Assembly (NCBI GenBank): GCA_013112535.1
Contig: JABFGI010000001.1
Span: 1 to 64,000 of the forward strand
Direction: 5' to 3'
From: Pseudomonadota bacterium
GTDB taxonomy: Bacteria; Pseudomonadota; Gammaproteobacteria; Eutrophobiales; Eutrophobiaceae
DNA: 64,000 bases
In this document: positions 15,769-24,745 of the stretch, one piece after another
Layout of the letters: every line of letters starts with the position of its first letter
Numbering within the stretch: position 1 is the stretch's first letter
Notes under the pieces: generated by a model
Database searches by the model: none
Seen by the model: only the letters and a program-made list of their open reading frames with translations
What the model was told of the DNA's origin: nothing
Program-made: the position numbers and the translations under genes

Positions 15769-15801
15769 TAGGTTTCAATAATAATGAATTATTGAAACCT
15801 A
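15769..15801. terminator. Strong 14-bp hairpin downstream of gspD
   Basis: TAGGTTTCAATAAT and its exact complement ATTATTGAAACCTA are separated by 5 nt. The hairpin lies about 190 bp beyond the gspD stop. On the minus strand a short T run follows the stem. It may terminate the T2SS operon and insulate it from the mob region. Confidence 0.55.
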
Positions 15802-15984
15802 GAAGTTCTCTATTTTCCTATACCCAGAGTTTTTTATACTTCTTATTTCAACTAGGGAAGAGCATTAGATTTCTTTGCTTAATTCATTTTATCTTTATAT
15901 TTTAAATATTCTCAATTTGTAAAATTATTTTAAATTTAAAAAGACAAGAGATGATTTATTTACTGTGGAGTGATAGATAAATCT

Positions 15985-18171
15985 TTAAGATGCTTCATCT
16001 ATAAGTATTTCTCCTTCAGCTTTATTTGCAGGTGGAAGGTTATAAAGCTTTCGTCTAAATTCATCGGTAATTTTCTTTGCGTCAATATTATTTCGTACTA
16101 CTCGAGGCGTTAATAATACAATAAGTTCAGTGCGTCTTTCTTCAACACTGGTATTGCCAAATAATTTTCCAATGATAGGGATTTTATATAGACCAGGGAT
16201 TCCACCTTCATTTTCTGTAATGGAATCTCTAATTAAACCACCTAATATAATTGTTTGACCACTGTTGATTGCAACAGTGCTTTCTATTTGTCGTTGTTGA
16301 ATTGTAGGTGCATCAATATCAGATGAGGTCGTTGCAACAGCGTTGCTAACTTCTTGGCGTATATCCATAGTAACAAGCCCGCTGTTATTAACACGTGGTG
16401 TAACTTCAAGGGTAATACCGGTGTCTCTAAATTGAATTTCGTTTACTGTTGGTGCATTAGGATCAATATTACTGGTTGATTGTCGAGTAGGGACAGGTAT
16501 TTCATCGCCAACATTAATGGTGGCAGTTTGATTATCTAACACCATTAAAGAAGGTGCGGATAAAACGTTAATTTCGGACTCTGACTCTAGTGCATTCAAC
16601 GCAGCTTTTATGTTGCTTGCAGTGTTTACAATGGTATAAGAAAAGCCTGGTGCTAAAGCTGATAGTCCAGCAGAGCCTAAATCAAGTTGTCCTTGAGCAG
16701 TCCTGCTTCTGCCAACACCATGGTTAAAAAACCATTCAACGCCATAACTCAAATCACCATTTAATGTGACTTCCAGAATGCTTGCTTCAACCAACACTTG
16801 TAGTGGTACAACATCTAATTTTTTAATTGCGGCAGCTACCATTTTATAGTCACGAGAAGAGGCTAAGATAACTAACGCATTTCGTGTGTCATCGGCAATA
16901 ATTTCGACATCACCTTTAGATGTCAGTGATAAACCAGAGTCGCCAACACTAATTGGTGGACTAATAGAAGATGTAGTCGTAGAATTTTTACTAGGACTAC
17001 CTTCAGTCGCTATTTCTACCGGTGTTGTCCCTGGTGCGAGTTGAGGCGTTGACGATTGTGAAGTCGAAGCTGAGTCGTCAAAGATATTGCCAAGAATATC
17101 TGCTATTTCTACAGCTTTTGCATTTTGCACATCATAGACATATAAATTTTGACCAACCTGCTCACCTTGTCTATCAAGACGATACAACCATATTTCTGCT
17201 TCACGTAATGCTGCAGAAGTAGAACTAATTAATAAGAGTGAATTCAACCTTTCAAGTGCAACTGTACGTACTAGACCACCTAAAATTTCATTGCTCGATG
17301 AACCTTCAACGCCGCCCAAGACTTCATCGAGTTCTGTTTTTAATGTTTTTGGATCAACATAATCAAGTGGGTATAGTCCAACAGACATGCCGCGCAACCA
17401 ATCTACATCAAAGATGTCAATGGTTTCTTGTAGGCGAGCTAGCTCATTCGGCGTGCCGCCAATAATGATCATATTTCGTTGCTTATCTAGACGTAGTTCA
17501 CCACCTTCAGGAATGAAAGGCTCTAATATTTTTTGCATTTCCTGAGCGGCAATATACTCCAGCGACACTATTCGTACGCTGTAACCATTATCAGTTTGAA
17601 CACCTAGTGTTTGTGGAGATAAGTTTCCCTTAACAACTTTTGATTTTGGTAATATTTGATAAATGCCATTAGACTCAATAATTGCGGCATTATTGATAGA
17701 TAGTATTTGTTCAAGTAAGGGAAATAAATTTTCTTCTTTAACTGGTGTTGCTGTTTCGATGGTGACACTGCCGCTCACTTGAGGATCGATAACAAAATTT
17801 AGATTTAAAACATCATTCAAAATAACTTTAACAAATTCATTAATGTCAGTGCCTTGAAAATTTAACGTTATATCGCCTTCAAGCGAATCTTTGAAAATTG
17901 CTTTTTTAGTTATACTCTCACCCGTGTATTGACCATTACCAATTTCAACGATTTGTTGGCGTTTATCTCTTACAGTATCCGAAGGTTGAATTAGTAATTC
18001 ATCTTTTACAAGTGTTGTTTCTTGGGCTACTTGAGGATCTGACCATGTTTTAGACGTTGAAACATCTTCCGGCACATTATCAGAGGATTTTAGTTCGAGT
18101 AGATTGCATCCCGTTAAGCTAACGAGTAGAGCCGTACAAACTAATGCAGTATGTAAATGTCTCTTCTCCAT
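15985..18171 (-). CDS. gspD: T2SS outer-membrane secretin GspD (lipoprotein)
   Basis: A 728-aa secretin that forms the outer-membrane channel of the type II secretion system. It has a lipoprotein signal with lipobox SLTGC (Cys22). N0 to N3 domains run from about residue 100 to 440 (GTDINEFVKVILNDVL, then repeated secretin_N modules). A Ser/Thr-rich insert lies near 365-405. The secretin core ends in VPLLGxL-like IPIIGKLFG and LIVLLTPRVV. It is the last gene of the E-F-G-H-I-J-K-L-M-N-D operon, as in xps clusters. The lipid anchor suggests that no separate pilotin is strictly needed; none is visible. Confidence 0.95.
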   Translation of the reverse strand: MEKRHLHTALVCTALLVSLTGCNLLELKSSDNVPEDVSTSKTWSDPQVAQETTLVKDELLIQPSDTVRDKRQQIVEIGNGQYTGESITKKAIFKDSLEGDITLNFQGTDINEFVKVILNDVLNLNFVIDPQVSGSVTIETATPVKEENLFPLLEQILSINNAAIIESNGIYQILPKSKVVKGNLSPQTLGVQTDNGYSVRIVSLEYIAAQEMQKILEPFIPEGGELRLDKQRNMIIIGGTPNELARLQETIDIFDVDWLRGMSVGLYPLDYVDPKTLKTELDEVLGGVEGSSSNEILGGLVRTVALERLNSLLLISSTSAALREAEIWLYRLDRQGEQVGQNLYVYDVQNAKAVEIADILGNIFDDSASTSQSSTPQLAPGTTPVEIATEGSPSKNSTTTSSISPPISVGDSGLSLTSKGDVEIIADDTRNALVILASSRDYKMVAAAIKKLDVVPLQVLVEASILEVTLNGDLSYGVEWFFNHGVGRSRTAQGQLDLGSAGLSALAPGFSYTIVNTASNIKAALNALESESEINVLSAPSLMVLDNQTATINVGDEIPVPTRQSTSNIDPNAPTVNEIQFRDTGITLEVTPRVNNSGLVTMDIRQEVSNAVATTSSDIDAPTIQQRQIESTVAINSGQTIILGGLIRDSITENEGGIPGLYKIPIIGKLFGNTSVEERRTELIVLLTPRVVRNNIDAKKITDEFRRKLYNLPPANKAEGEILIDEAS

Positions 18172-18283
18172 GAAGATGGTACTCCTTATAGTTACCGTGA
18201 ATCTTATTATTATTGTTTCATTCTATCCATTCTGGACTGTTTTGAAAGGAATATTAGCAACAATTTTATGAGATCATGGTGTT

Positions 18284-18904
18284 TTATGACTTTGATTTTA
18301 TTGTTTTTGTTTCTGGAACGATAATTTTTTCAGTTAATTCTTTTGGGTTCGTCTTTTTGCTACCTGTTTTAGTACTTTTAATGTTTTTCTGACTAGTCGT
18401 TTTTATTTCTAACTCAAGACTTTTGGTTTCATTCCCCTTTTTAAGCAAAACAGAACGGGGCTCTATTGTCTCCAATACCCAGTCATCAATTGATTCACCT
18501 AGAGATAGTCGTTGTAATTTTTTATCTCTGCCAGATTGAATAATGGCAAGTTTTTTATCAGATTTAATCATTACGGCGCTTAGAGAATATTGTTCATTCT
18601 TTTTAGGTGCTGTCGCTTTCATTTTTGTGGGTGGAGCTTTAATTTCTGGTTCAACAAATACATAAGGTTTGCGATCTTCGAAAAAAAGAGGGCGCTCTAT
18701 CATTTCGTTATAATCTGAAATTACAGGGGACTCTAATTGTAGTTCAGAAATTGACGGTTCATTTGTAACGATCAATTTTTTATTTGTAACACTGTTAACA
18801 GGTAACGATACAGGTTTATTTATCTGATACCATAATGCGTATCCCATTACACAAATTATGCATAACAATGTAATCTTTAATATGGTTTGACTTGATTCTT
18901 TCAT
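18284..18904 (-). CDS. GspC/XpsN-like inner-membrane T2SS protein
   Basis: A 206-aa bitopic protein with a membrane segment at about 9-26 (ILKITLLCIICVMGYALWY) and a Pro/Lys-rich linker. Its beta-rich periplasmic domain, YSLSAVMIKSDKKLAIIQSG ... RLSLGESIDDWVLETIEP ... SVLLKKG, matches the HR domain of GspC and PilP-like proteins that touches the secretin. The C-terminal tail is lysine-rich. It lies between gspM (ATGA overlap) and gspD, the slot of xpsN. No PDZ domain is present. Confidence 0.82.
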   Translation of the reverse strand: MKESSQTILKITLLCIICVMGYALWYQINKPVSLPVNSVTNKKLIVTNEPSISELQLESPVISDYNEMIERPLFFEDRKPYVFVEPEIKAPPTKMKATAPKKNEQYSLSAVMIKSDKKLAIIQSGRDKKLQRLSLGESIDDWVLETIEPRSVLLKKGNETKSLELEIKTTSQKNIKSTKTGSKKTNPKELTEKIIVPETKTIKSKS

Positions 18905-19479
18905 GTCGTTGTATTGTTTAAGTAACCCGTAACATCAAACCGAACTTCGATAAGACCCGAACTATTGCTTTTCCTTTTATTGGAAACAGTTCGACGTTGA
19001 ATTAATATGTTGTCTGTGAATAAAAGTGGCTTGTGTGTTGTTAAATTATATAAAACGGCTTGTAGTGCTTCCATATCGACTTGCATATGTACTTTTATCG
19101 TTACTTTAGGGTGAGAATCATCATTTTTCCCTGTTATCGCATGTGTGCTAACCAAATTACCTCCGTTAGCTTGAACGATAGTTTTAATTATCTTTTGTAA
19201 ATCTGCCGCTATGATCGCTGGGGCATTGCCTTCAAGAAAATTGCTTTGATTCGTCTCAGTTTCAGTAAGCCTTTTTATTTCATTTTTTACTTGATTAATT
19301 TTATTTTCAGCATTTGATAATTTTTGCAACTGAAAAGTCAGGCTTTCAATCTGCTCTCGATTTACATTCTTAATAGAAAGCGCTGGTTGAATGAGAACAA
19401 GATATATTGCTGAAATAACGAATAGTAAAATACCCGCCGATATTAATCCGTGTTGCCAATGAGAGAGTTTAGAAGTCAT
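18901..19479 (-). CDS. gspM: T2SS protein GspM
   Basis: A 192-aa inner-membrane assembly protein (PilO-like fold): short cytoplasmic tail, one membrane helix at about 12-32 (LISAGILLFVISAIYLVLIQ), a coiled coil (NVNREQIESLTFQLQKLSNAENKINQV), and a ferredoxin-like periplasmic domain ending in EVRFDVTGYL. GspM partners GspL. The start overlaps the gspL stop and the stop overlaps the next gene, both by ATGA. Confidence 0.88.
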   Translation of the reverse strand: MTSKLSHWQHGLISAGILLFVISAIYLVLIQPALSIKNVNREQIESLTFQLQKLSNAENKINQVKNEIKRLTETETNQSNFLEGNAPAIIAADLQKIIKTIVQANGGNLVSTHAITGKNDDSHPKVTIKVHMQVDMEALQAVLYNLTTHKPLLFTDNILIQRRTVSNKRKSNSSGLIEVRFDVTGYLNNTTT

Positions 19480-20549
19480 ATGTTCTCTCGTGTAAATTTG
19501 GCAGACAAATGAAATTTGTCTTTTTGAGTAACCTTGTTTTGAATAACAGGTGATCTAAATTGAACATCAGCAAAATATTTTGACGTCTCAAGTGTTTGTA
19601 TTAAAGATGAAGCATTACTTGATTCCCCTTGTAATTGCAGTTCTGTTTCTTTAACAACAAAGCGCGTTAGCCATGTATCGTCGGGAATGATTTTTGTCAC
19701 TTCATTAATAAGCGCAACACTACTCATCTCATTACGCCTTTTATTATCTAAAAAGTGCAGCTGCTCAATAATCGCAGATTTTTCTATTTCAAGTTGTTTT
19801 AATTGAATTGCAGCTTTTTTATTTTTACTAACTGCTGATTCAAGCATATCTAGTTCTTTTTGTTGATTAATAATGGGAGCGTATAATGTAGCTATTAACA
19901 GCAAACATGTTGCCGTAACCAACACTAGCATTGTCTTATCAGACGATGATTTATCTTTTGGTAACGCTTCAGGTGCGATTAAATTAATATCACAGTTGTC
20001 TTTATAAGCTGCAGGACGAATAGCATCTAATTTAATATTCCAGGATTTAAGCAACTCGAGATTAGCATCAATTTTTTCTTTCGGAACTAAGAATAATTCA
20101 GGATGAATTTTATCTGTTTTATGTTGTTCACTATCTAACAAGTAATCGAAATACACTTGCTCAGCGCTAAACGGTGTTTTTCTATTCAATTCAAAAGAAA
20201 GCACTTGCCGTAAATTTGTACTTGTTGCTTTAGGGAATGCCAGTCTCTTTTTTAAGAAGAAATCGTCAGGGACAATTAATACTACATTTGCCTTAAGTGC
20301 AATGTGATCCTGTAGCCAGGTAAGGATACGTGTTCTTACAATCTCATCTTGCGTATTAAATTGCTGTTTCTCAAGGTCACCGTTTGCAGTAGATGAATAA
20401 CGTTTAAATATTACGTCCTGATGTACGAATTCAATCGTGATTAACTCAGGTGAAGCATTAAAAAACTCGCGCACAGGAGCAGGGCAGAGATAACCTAGGC
20501 CGTGAGCCCACCAATTGATTGATGCACTAAAATTTAGTTTGTTAAACAT
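19476..20549 (-). CDS. gspL: T2SS protein GspL (PilN-domain type)
   Basis: A 357-aa inner-membrane protein linking the GspE ATPase to the periplasmic parts. The cytoplasmic N-terminal half is a degenerate actin-like fold (VVLIVPDDFFLKKRLAFP and QVLSFELNRKTPFSAEQVYFDYLL). A membrane helix lies near 205-225 (KTMLVLVTATCLLLIATLYAP). A coiled coil and a PilN-type domain follow (IIPDDTWLTRFVVKETELQLQGES). It is 4 bp downstream of gspK and overlaps gspM. Confidence 0.9.
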   Translation of the reverse strand: MFNKLNFSASINWWAHGLGYLCPAPVREFFNASPELITIEFVHQDVIFKRYSSTANGDLEKQQFNTQDEIVRTRILTWLQDHIALKANVVLIVPDDFFLKKRLAFPKATSTNLRQVLSFELNRKTPFSAEQVYFDYLLDSEQHKTDKIHPELFLVPKEKIDANLELLKSWNIKLDAIRPAAYKDNCDINLIAPEALPKDKSSSDKTMLVLVTATCLLLIATLYAPIINQQKELDMLESAVSKNKKAAIQLKQLEIEKSAIIEQLHFLDNKRRNEMSSVALINEVTKIIPDDTWLTRFVVKETELQLQGESSNASSLIQTLETSKYFADVQFRSPVIQNKVTQKDKFHLSAKFTRENI

Positions 20550-20552
20550 GTA

Positions 20553-21497
20553 TTAACTCTTCGTGTTATTTTCCGTTTCAAGGTTAATAGTTGCTTTACT
20601 GCTTCCCGATGCTTCTTGCCATGCTAAAATAACATAAGGCTTATTGTTCTGTCTTTTCATTAATACAATCACTTCAAGCCGCGCATGTGTTTTACCAATG
20701 ATGCCTTCACTGGTAATACTAAAAACCTGTCCATTTGATTTAGAAAGATATTTTGGATTAGTTCCAATAAATAAAGAAGGGGTTTGCGCGCCTTGATTTT
20801 CCGATCTGGATTGCAAAAAAGCATCGACTTGTTCTTCACTTATACTCGGAATGGCTAATAAGGAAGCTTTAGGAGCTGAATTAGGATTAATCCCCGCCTG
20901 ACGTGAATAGATAGTGAGGGCAGGTTTAAGTTTGTTATAGGTTTCTGTTGTCATCCCCATAACAAGTTGTAATTCATTAAGACTATTAAAAGGACCGTCT
21001 TTAGCACCATAGAGATAATCTAGTTGTTGGTAATCTTCATCTTCTGCACCATGGTTGCGCACTAAATTATCCTTGTCGCGCCAATCCAGGATCGCTTGTG
21101 TAAGTGCTAATTGATTTTCTTCAGGTAATTCAATTGATTTTATTAATCCATGCAGTAACTCTGAATGAGCTGTGTTTAAGTCAATTTTTCCCGTTTCATT
21201 TATAACACTGACATTAACCGTGCCTTCTTCGAATTCAAATGAATACGGAGTCCCATTAGTTTCCCATTGCTGCTCGACAGTGGGTTTCAATAACTCAGCA
21301 ATACTCTGCCAAATACCAGCCTCTGCAATGGATTTAGCTTGACTGTAATGAACCAGGTTTGACGTTAAACTTGTTTCAATACGAACCATGCGGCTATAAC
21401 CCATTGCCAAAATAATCAATAAGGACAGCATCCAAAGAACAATTACCAATGCTATTCCGGATTGCTTATTTATTTTGTTTATCGAGCATTGCTTCAT
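20553..21497 (-). CDS. gspK: T2SS minor pseudopilin GspK
   Basis: A 314-aa pseudopilin that caps the pseudopilus. The prepilin site is QSG-IALVIVLWML with the hydrophobic helix after it and, as usual in GspK, no Glu at position 5. The large domain carries the helix-hairpin-helix-like segments KIDLNTAHSELLHGLI and AGINPNSAPKASLLAIPSI, and RDKDNLVRNHGAEDEDYQ of the GspK family. There are 3 bp between its start and the gspJ stop. Confidence 0.93.
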   Translation of the reverse strand: MKQCSINKINKQSGIALVIVLWMLSLLIILAMGYSRMVRIETSLTSNLVHYSQAKSIAEAGIWQSIAELLKPTVEQQWETNGTPYSFEFEEGTVNVSVINETGKIDLNTAHSELLHGLIKSIELPEENQLALTQAILDWRDKDNLVRNHGAEDEDYQQLDYLYGAKDGPFNSLNELQLVMGMTTETYNKLKPALTIYSRQAGINPNSAPKASLLAIPSISEEQVDAFLQSRSENQGAQTPSLFIGTNPKYLSKSNGQVFSITSEGIIGKTHARLEVIVLMKRQNNKPYVILAWQEASGSSKATINLETENNTKS

Positions 21498-21500
21498 GGT

Positions 21501-22181
21501 CTATATAGTTGTTCTTTTTATTCCGTTTAAAACATACTGAGGTTGACCCTTGATAAAATTTGAATGTAACGGGATTTTTATTTCAGGCCAATGCTGACTT
21601 TTGTCAGAAATATAAACTTTTAAACTTATCATAATGGGTAATAATTCATCGTTCTGCCATTCATCTCGCCACACCGGATCTTCGTCGATCTTGTCTGAAC
21701 CAAAATACGATAATTCAATAGCATCGATGTTTTCCAGTAAGGTGGTTTTTTCATCAGTTTCATGATCTTTAAATGGGGATGAGTCTGTATTTGCATTTCT
21801 GTAATGTAAATCAAGATGACTAGCATTGTCCGTTTGGTTAACTTTTAGTGTAATAATTTGTATTCCACCCCCACCACGATGCGCAGGTAATGAAGAAGTA
21901 AAACGTAACTCGTTACTTTTTCCTTCAAATATAAGTCGTCGTTCTTCTTTGCTTACCCACATTAGTGGAACGTTTTGTGATAATTGTCGTTGAATAAAAT
22001 AACCTACTAGTCTTAATTCATCATTCTGTGAGATTTTTCTTTCAGTAGACTGCCAACTGCGATTAGCGGTAAAGAGCGTACTGAATAGTAAAACCAGGAT
22101 TAAACTGAGTATCGTCATTGCAATGATGACTTCAATCAAGGTAAACCCGCTATCATTTTTATGTGTAATATTTAATCTCAT
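21501..22181 (-). CDS. gspJ: T2SS minor pseudopilin GspJ
   Basis: A 226-aa pseudopilin with cleavage motif DSG-FTLIEVIIAMTIL (Glu5 present) and the family features SWQSTERKISQNDELRLVGYFIQRQLSQ and DAIELSYFG ... W. It belongs to the GspH-I-J-K tip complex. The start overlaps the gspI stop by ATGA. Confidence 0.92.
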   Translation of the reverse strand: MRLNITHKNDSGFTLIEVIIAMTILSLILVLLFSTLFTANRSWQSTERKISQNDELRLVGYFIQRQLSQNVPLMWVSKEERRLIFEGKSNELRFTSSLPAHRGGGGIQIITLKVNQTDNASHLDLHYRNANTDSSPFKDHETDEKTTLLENIDAIELSYFGSDKIDEDPVWRDEWQNDELLPIMISLKVYISDKSQHWPEIKIPLHSNFIKGQPQYVLNGIKRTTI

Positions 22182-22579
22182 GAAACAGGTATTAGCTTGA
22201 TGGTATTTAGTTTTATTGAACGAGATTTGCCTAGACTGTCCCAGTTGATTTCAACTTCAACGTGACGCATTACAACTTTAAAAGTAGATTCAAGCTCAAT
22301 GCTTTCATCCTCAATTGGGGTTATACGAGCTGTCCAGTAGTATTTCTCAGCTTCGGTTCCACTAAGTTCGCCAAGGGATTGTATTTCTTCGATACCGATA
22401 CTTGCGAGTTTTGATTGAGCAATGATGACAGCGCGAGTGTATTCATCGCCCATGATAGTTGAACGTGCGCCAGTACTGTAGATCTGAAAAATAATACCAA
22501 GACTCATTGCGAATATGGAAAAGGCAACTAATACTTCTAATAAAGAAAAGCCTTGTTGTTTTTTACGTGCAACTATCAT
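22178..22579 (-). CDS. gspI: T2SS minor pseudopilin GspI
   Basis: A 133-aa pseudopilin with motif QQG-FSLLEVLVAFSIF and the typical GARSTIMGDEYTRAVIIAQSKL stretch. I start at ATG 22579 because it overlaps the gspH stop by ATGA and gives a short leader (MIVARKKQQG). The longer frame from 22615 would overlap gspH by 40 bp. Confidence 0.92.
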   Translation of the reverse strand: MIVARKKQQGFSLLEVLVAFSIFAMSLGIIFQIYSTGARSTIMGDEYTRAVIIAQSKLASIGIEEIQSLGELSGTEAEKYYWTARITPIEDESIELESTFKVVMRHVEVEINWDSLGKSRSIKLNTIKLIPVS

Positions 22580-23031
22580 GACTGAGGTAGAATTTTGATG
22601 TTGCCTGTCAGCCAATTGACATCAATCAGATATTCTTTTTTTTGATGAGTTAATTTGATCTGCCCTCCAGTCGAACTTCCATCAGCAAAAAAACGAATTC
22701 GTCCTTCATTTTCTGATATTTGTTCTGATTGTGCCGTGATAATTGAGAGCGAAGTTGAATCAGGTAGTGTTATTTTTTTTAATTTTTTGTCGACAGTGAA
22801 TGTCTTGTTTTCAATATCCAGACTTAAGGTTGTTTCTTGCTGGCGTGAAATTGCCAGACTTCGCATTTTTTTTAAATTTGCGGCTAAATCGCGTGTTGCC
22901 GTTTTCGCTTTACTACTTGCTATTACATTGGGGAGCAAGGGGGGGGCGATTGTTAAAACCAAGCCGAAAATAACAAAGACAACTAAAATTTCAAAGAGAA
23001 TGAATCCTGGTTGTGAACGCTTTATTTCCAT
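22576..23031 (-). CDS. gspH: T2SS pseudopilin GspH
   Basis: A 151-aa pseudopilin with cleavage motif QPG-FILFEILVVFVIF and Glu5. The short domain RDLAANLKKMRSLAISRQQETTLSLD ... IRFFADGSSTGG is diagnostic of the GspH/FimT family. ATG 23031 gives the normal short leader MEIKRSQPG. A TTG at 23064 overlapping the gspG stop is less likely. Confidence 0.9.
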   Translation of the reverse strand: MEIKRSQPGFILFEILVVFVIFGLVLTIAPPLLPNVIASSKAKTATRDLAANLKKMRSLAISRQQETTLSLDIENKTFTVDKKLKKITLPDSTSLSIITAQSEQISENEGRIRFFADGSSTGGQIKLTHQKKEYLIDVNWLTGNIKILPQS

Positions 23032-23054
23032 ATGATTTTGTAATAATAATTTTT

Positions 23055-23474
23055 TTATTCCCAACTATTAATGTCTTTATTGTCTTTCTCTCCGCCATGC
23101 GCGTCATCAGCGCCTAATGTATAAAGATCGTAGTCTCCATTTTGACCTGGCATGACGTAGTTGAACGGATTGCCCCAGGGATCGTTAGGTACATTTTTCT
23201 TCTTCAAATAAGGGCCATTCCAGTTATCTAAACCAGTGGGTTGTGTTGTTAAAGCCTGTAGCCCTTCACTTGAATTTGGATAACGACTGTTATCCAGATA
23301 AAACATATCAAGTGCTGCACCTATGTCCTCTATTTGTAAACGAGCCGTATCTGATTTTGCTCCGCCGACGTATTTCATTACACGAGGCCCGACTAACCCG
23401 GCAAGCAGTCCTAAAATGACAAGGACAACAAGTAACTCGATTAATGTGAAACCAATTTGTTTTTTTCTTTTCAT
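23055..23474 (-). CDS. gspG: T2SS major pseudopilin GspG
   Basis: A 139-aa protein and the main subunit of the pseudopilus. The cleavage site is KKQIG-FTLIELLVVLVILGLLAGLV. The conserved calcium-site and C-terminal segment is present: SEGLQALTTQP, GPYLKK, DPWGNPFNY and DYDLYTLGADD. Length and order are normal. Confidence 0.97.
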   Translation of the reverse strand: MKRKKQIGFTLIELLVVLVILGLLAGLVGPRVMKYVGGAKSDTARLQIEDIGAALDMFYLDNSRYPNSSEGLQALTTQPTGLDNWNGPYLKKKNVPNDPWGNPFNYVMPGQNGDYDLYTLGADDAHGGEKDNKDINSWE

Positions 23475-23513
23475 GATATTTAAAATGACGCTTTTTTAAA
23501 TTTAAAAGTTAAA

Positions 23514-24740
23514 TTAAATGACCAGTTCATTTAACCCCAGTATGGCTACAAGGATCGAAATAATAATAATCGCAATCATACCGCCAAGACCAAGTATTAA
23601 AACAGGTTCTATTAGTGTTAGCAGACGTTTTATAGCTGCGTTGGATTCTTGATCGTATATGTCTGCAATTTTTAATAACATAATATCTAATTGGCCGGTT
23701 TCTTCACCTACCTGAATTAATTGTACTGCGAGTTGTGGAAATTGTTGCGCTTTATTTAATGCCTCTGCTAGACGACCGCCTTGTTCTAAACTAGTTATAA
23801 CGGTTTCCATTACGTCAGAGATAGCACGATTACTAATAACTTCTTTAACAATAGATACACCTGTCAATAACGGCACACCGTTATTTAATAATGTGCCAAG
23901 TGTTCTTGAAAAACGTGATACTTCAATTTTTGCAATCAGATCGCCAAACAGAGGAAGAGAAAGTAGAAAGTTATCCCATTGAAAGTGTTTTACTGGGTCT
24001 TTAAGTGAGTTTTGAAAAAACCATAATAAGCTGACAACAAGAATAGGGAATAGCCACCAGTACTGTTGAAAGATTTCAGCCATACCAAATACGATTTGAG
24101 TTGAAAGTGGTAAAGCTTGTCCAACATCTTCAAATAAGGGAACAAATTGGGGAACAACAAATATCATTAGTGCAATCACAGAAAGAATTGCAATGACAAG
24201 TAAGATGCTTGGATAAATTAATGCTGAGATTATCGTTGAACGCATTTCAGAACTACGCTCTAAATAATCGGATAGTTTTTGCAAAACTATTTCCAGTGCG
24301 CCTCCTGCTTCACCTGCACGTATCATATTAAGATAAAGACGACTGAATCCTTCCTGTTGTGCTTCCATAGCAACTGATAAAGATGCGCCGCCTTGTACTT
24401 GAGTGTAAATATTATTCACTAATGTTTTAACTGATGAATCTGTGCTAACCCGTTCTAACGTTTGTAATGCCTGATCGAGTGGCAAACCTGCATGTAATAA
24501 GGTCGCTAACTCACGCGTCATGATAGAAATATGGTTTGAATTTATTTTACCTTTGCCTGGCAGAGTAAAACTGAATGAAAAGTTTGATGTCTTTCGTGAG
24601 GCGGAAGCTTCTTCTGCACTTATCGGTATATAACCCGAATTTTGAAGTTTCTCTATTGCTGTTGATTGCGATGGCGCTTCTATTTCGCCTTCTAAGGTTT
24701 CCCCATTATTTGTAACTACTTTATAAAAATAATTAGGCAT
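23514..24740 (-). CDS. gspF: T2SS inner-membrane platform protein GspF
   Basis: A 408-aa platform protein with the standard two-repeat T2SSF fold: cytoplasmic N-terminus (MPNYFYKVVTNNGETLEGEI), first domain ELATLLHAGLPLDQALQTL, membrane helices near 175-200 and 225-245, second domain SRTLGTLLNNGVPLLTGV and a final helix near 380-405. It transmits ATPase motion to the pseudopilus. It starts 5 bp downstream of gspE. Confidence 0.96.
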   Translation of the reverse strand: MPNYFYKVVTNNGETLEGEIEAPSQSTAIEKLQNSGYIPISAEEASASRKTSNFSFSFTLPGKGKINSNHISIMTRELATLLHAGLPLDQALQTLERVSTDSSVKTLVNNIYTQVQGGASLSVAMEAQQEGFSRLYLNMIRAGEAGGALEIVLQKLSDYLERSSEMRSTIISALIYPSILLVIAILSVIALMIFVVPQFVPLFEDVGQALPLSTQIVFGMAEIFQQYWWLFPILVVSLLWFFQNSLKDPVKHFQWDNFLLSLPLFGDLIAKIEVSRFSRTLGTLLNNGVPLLTGVSIVKEVISNRAISDVMETVITSLEQGGRLAEALNKAQQFPQLAVQLIQVGEETGQLDIMLLKIADIYDQESNAAIKRLLTLIEPVLILGLGGMIAIIIISILVAILGLNELVI

Positions 24741-24745
24741 GATGA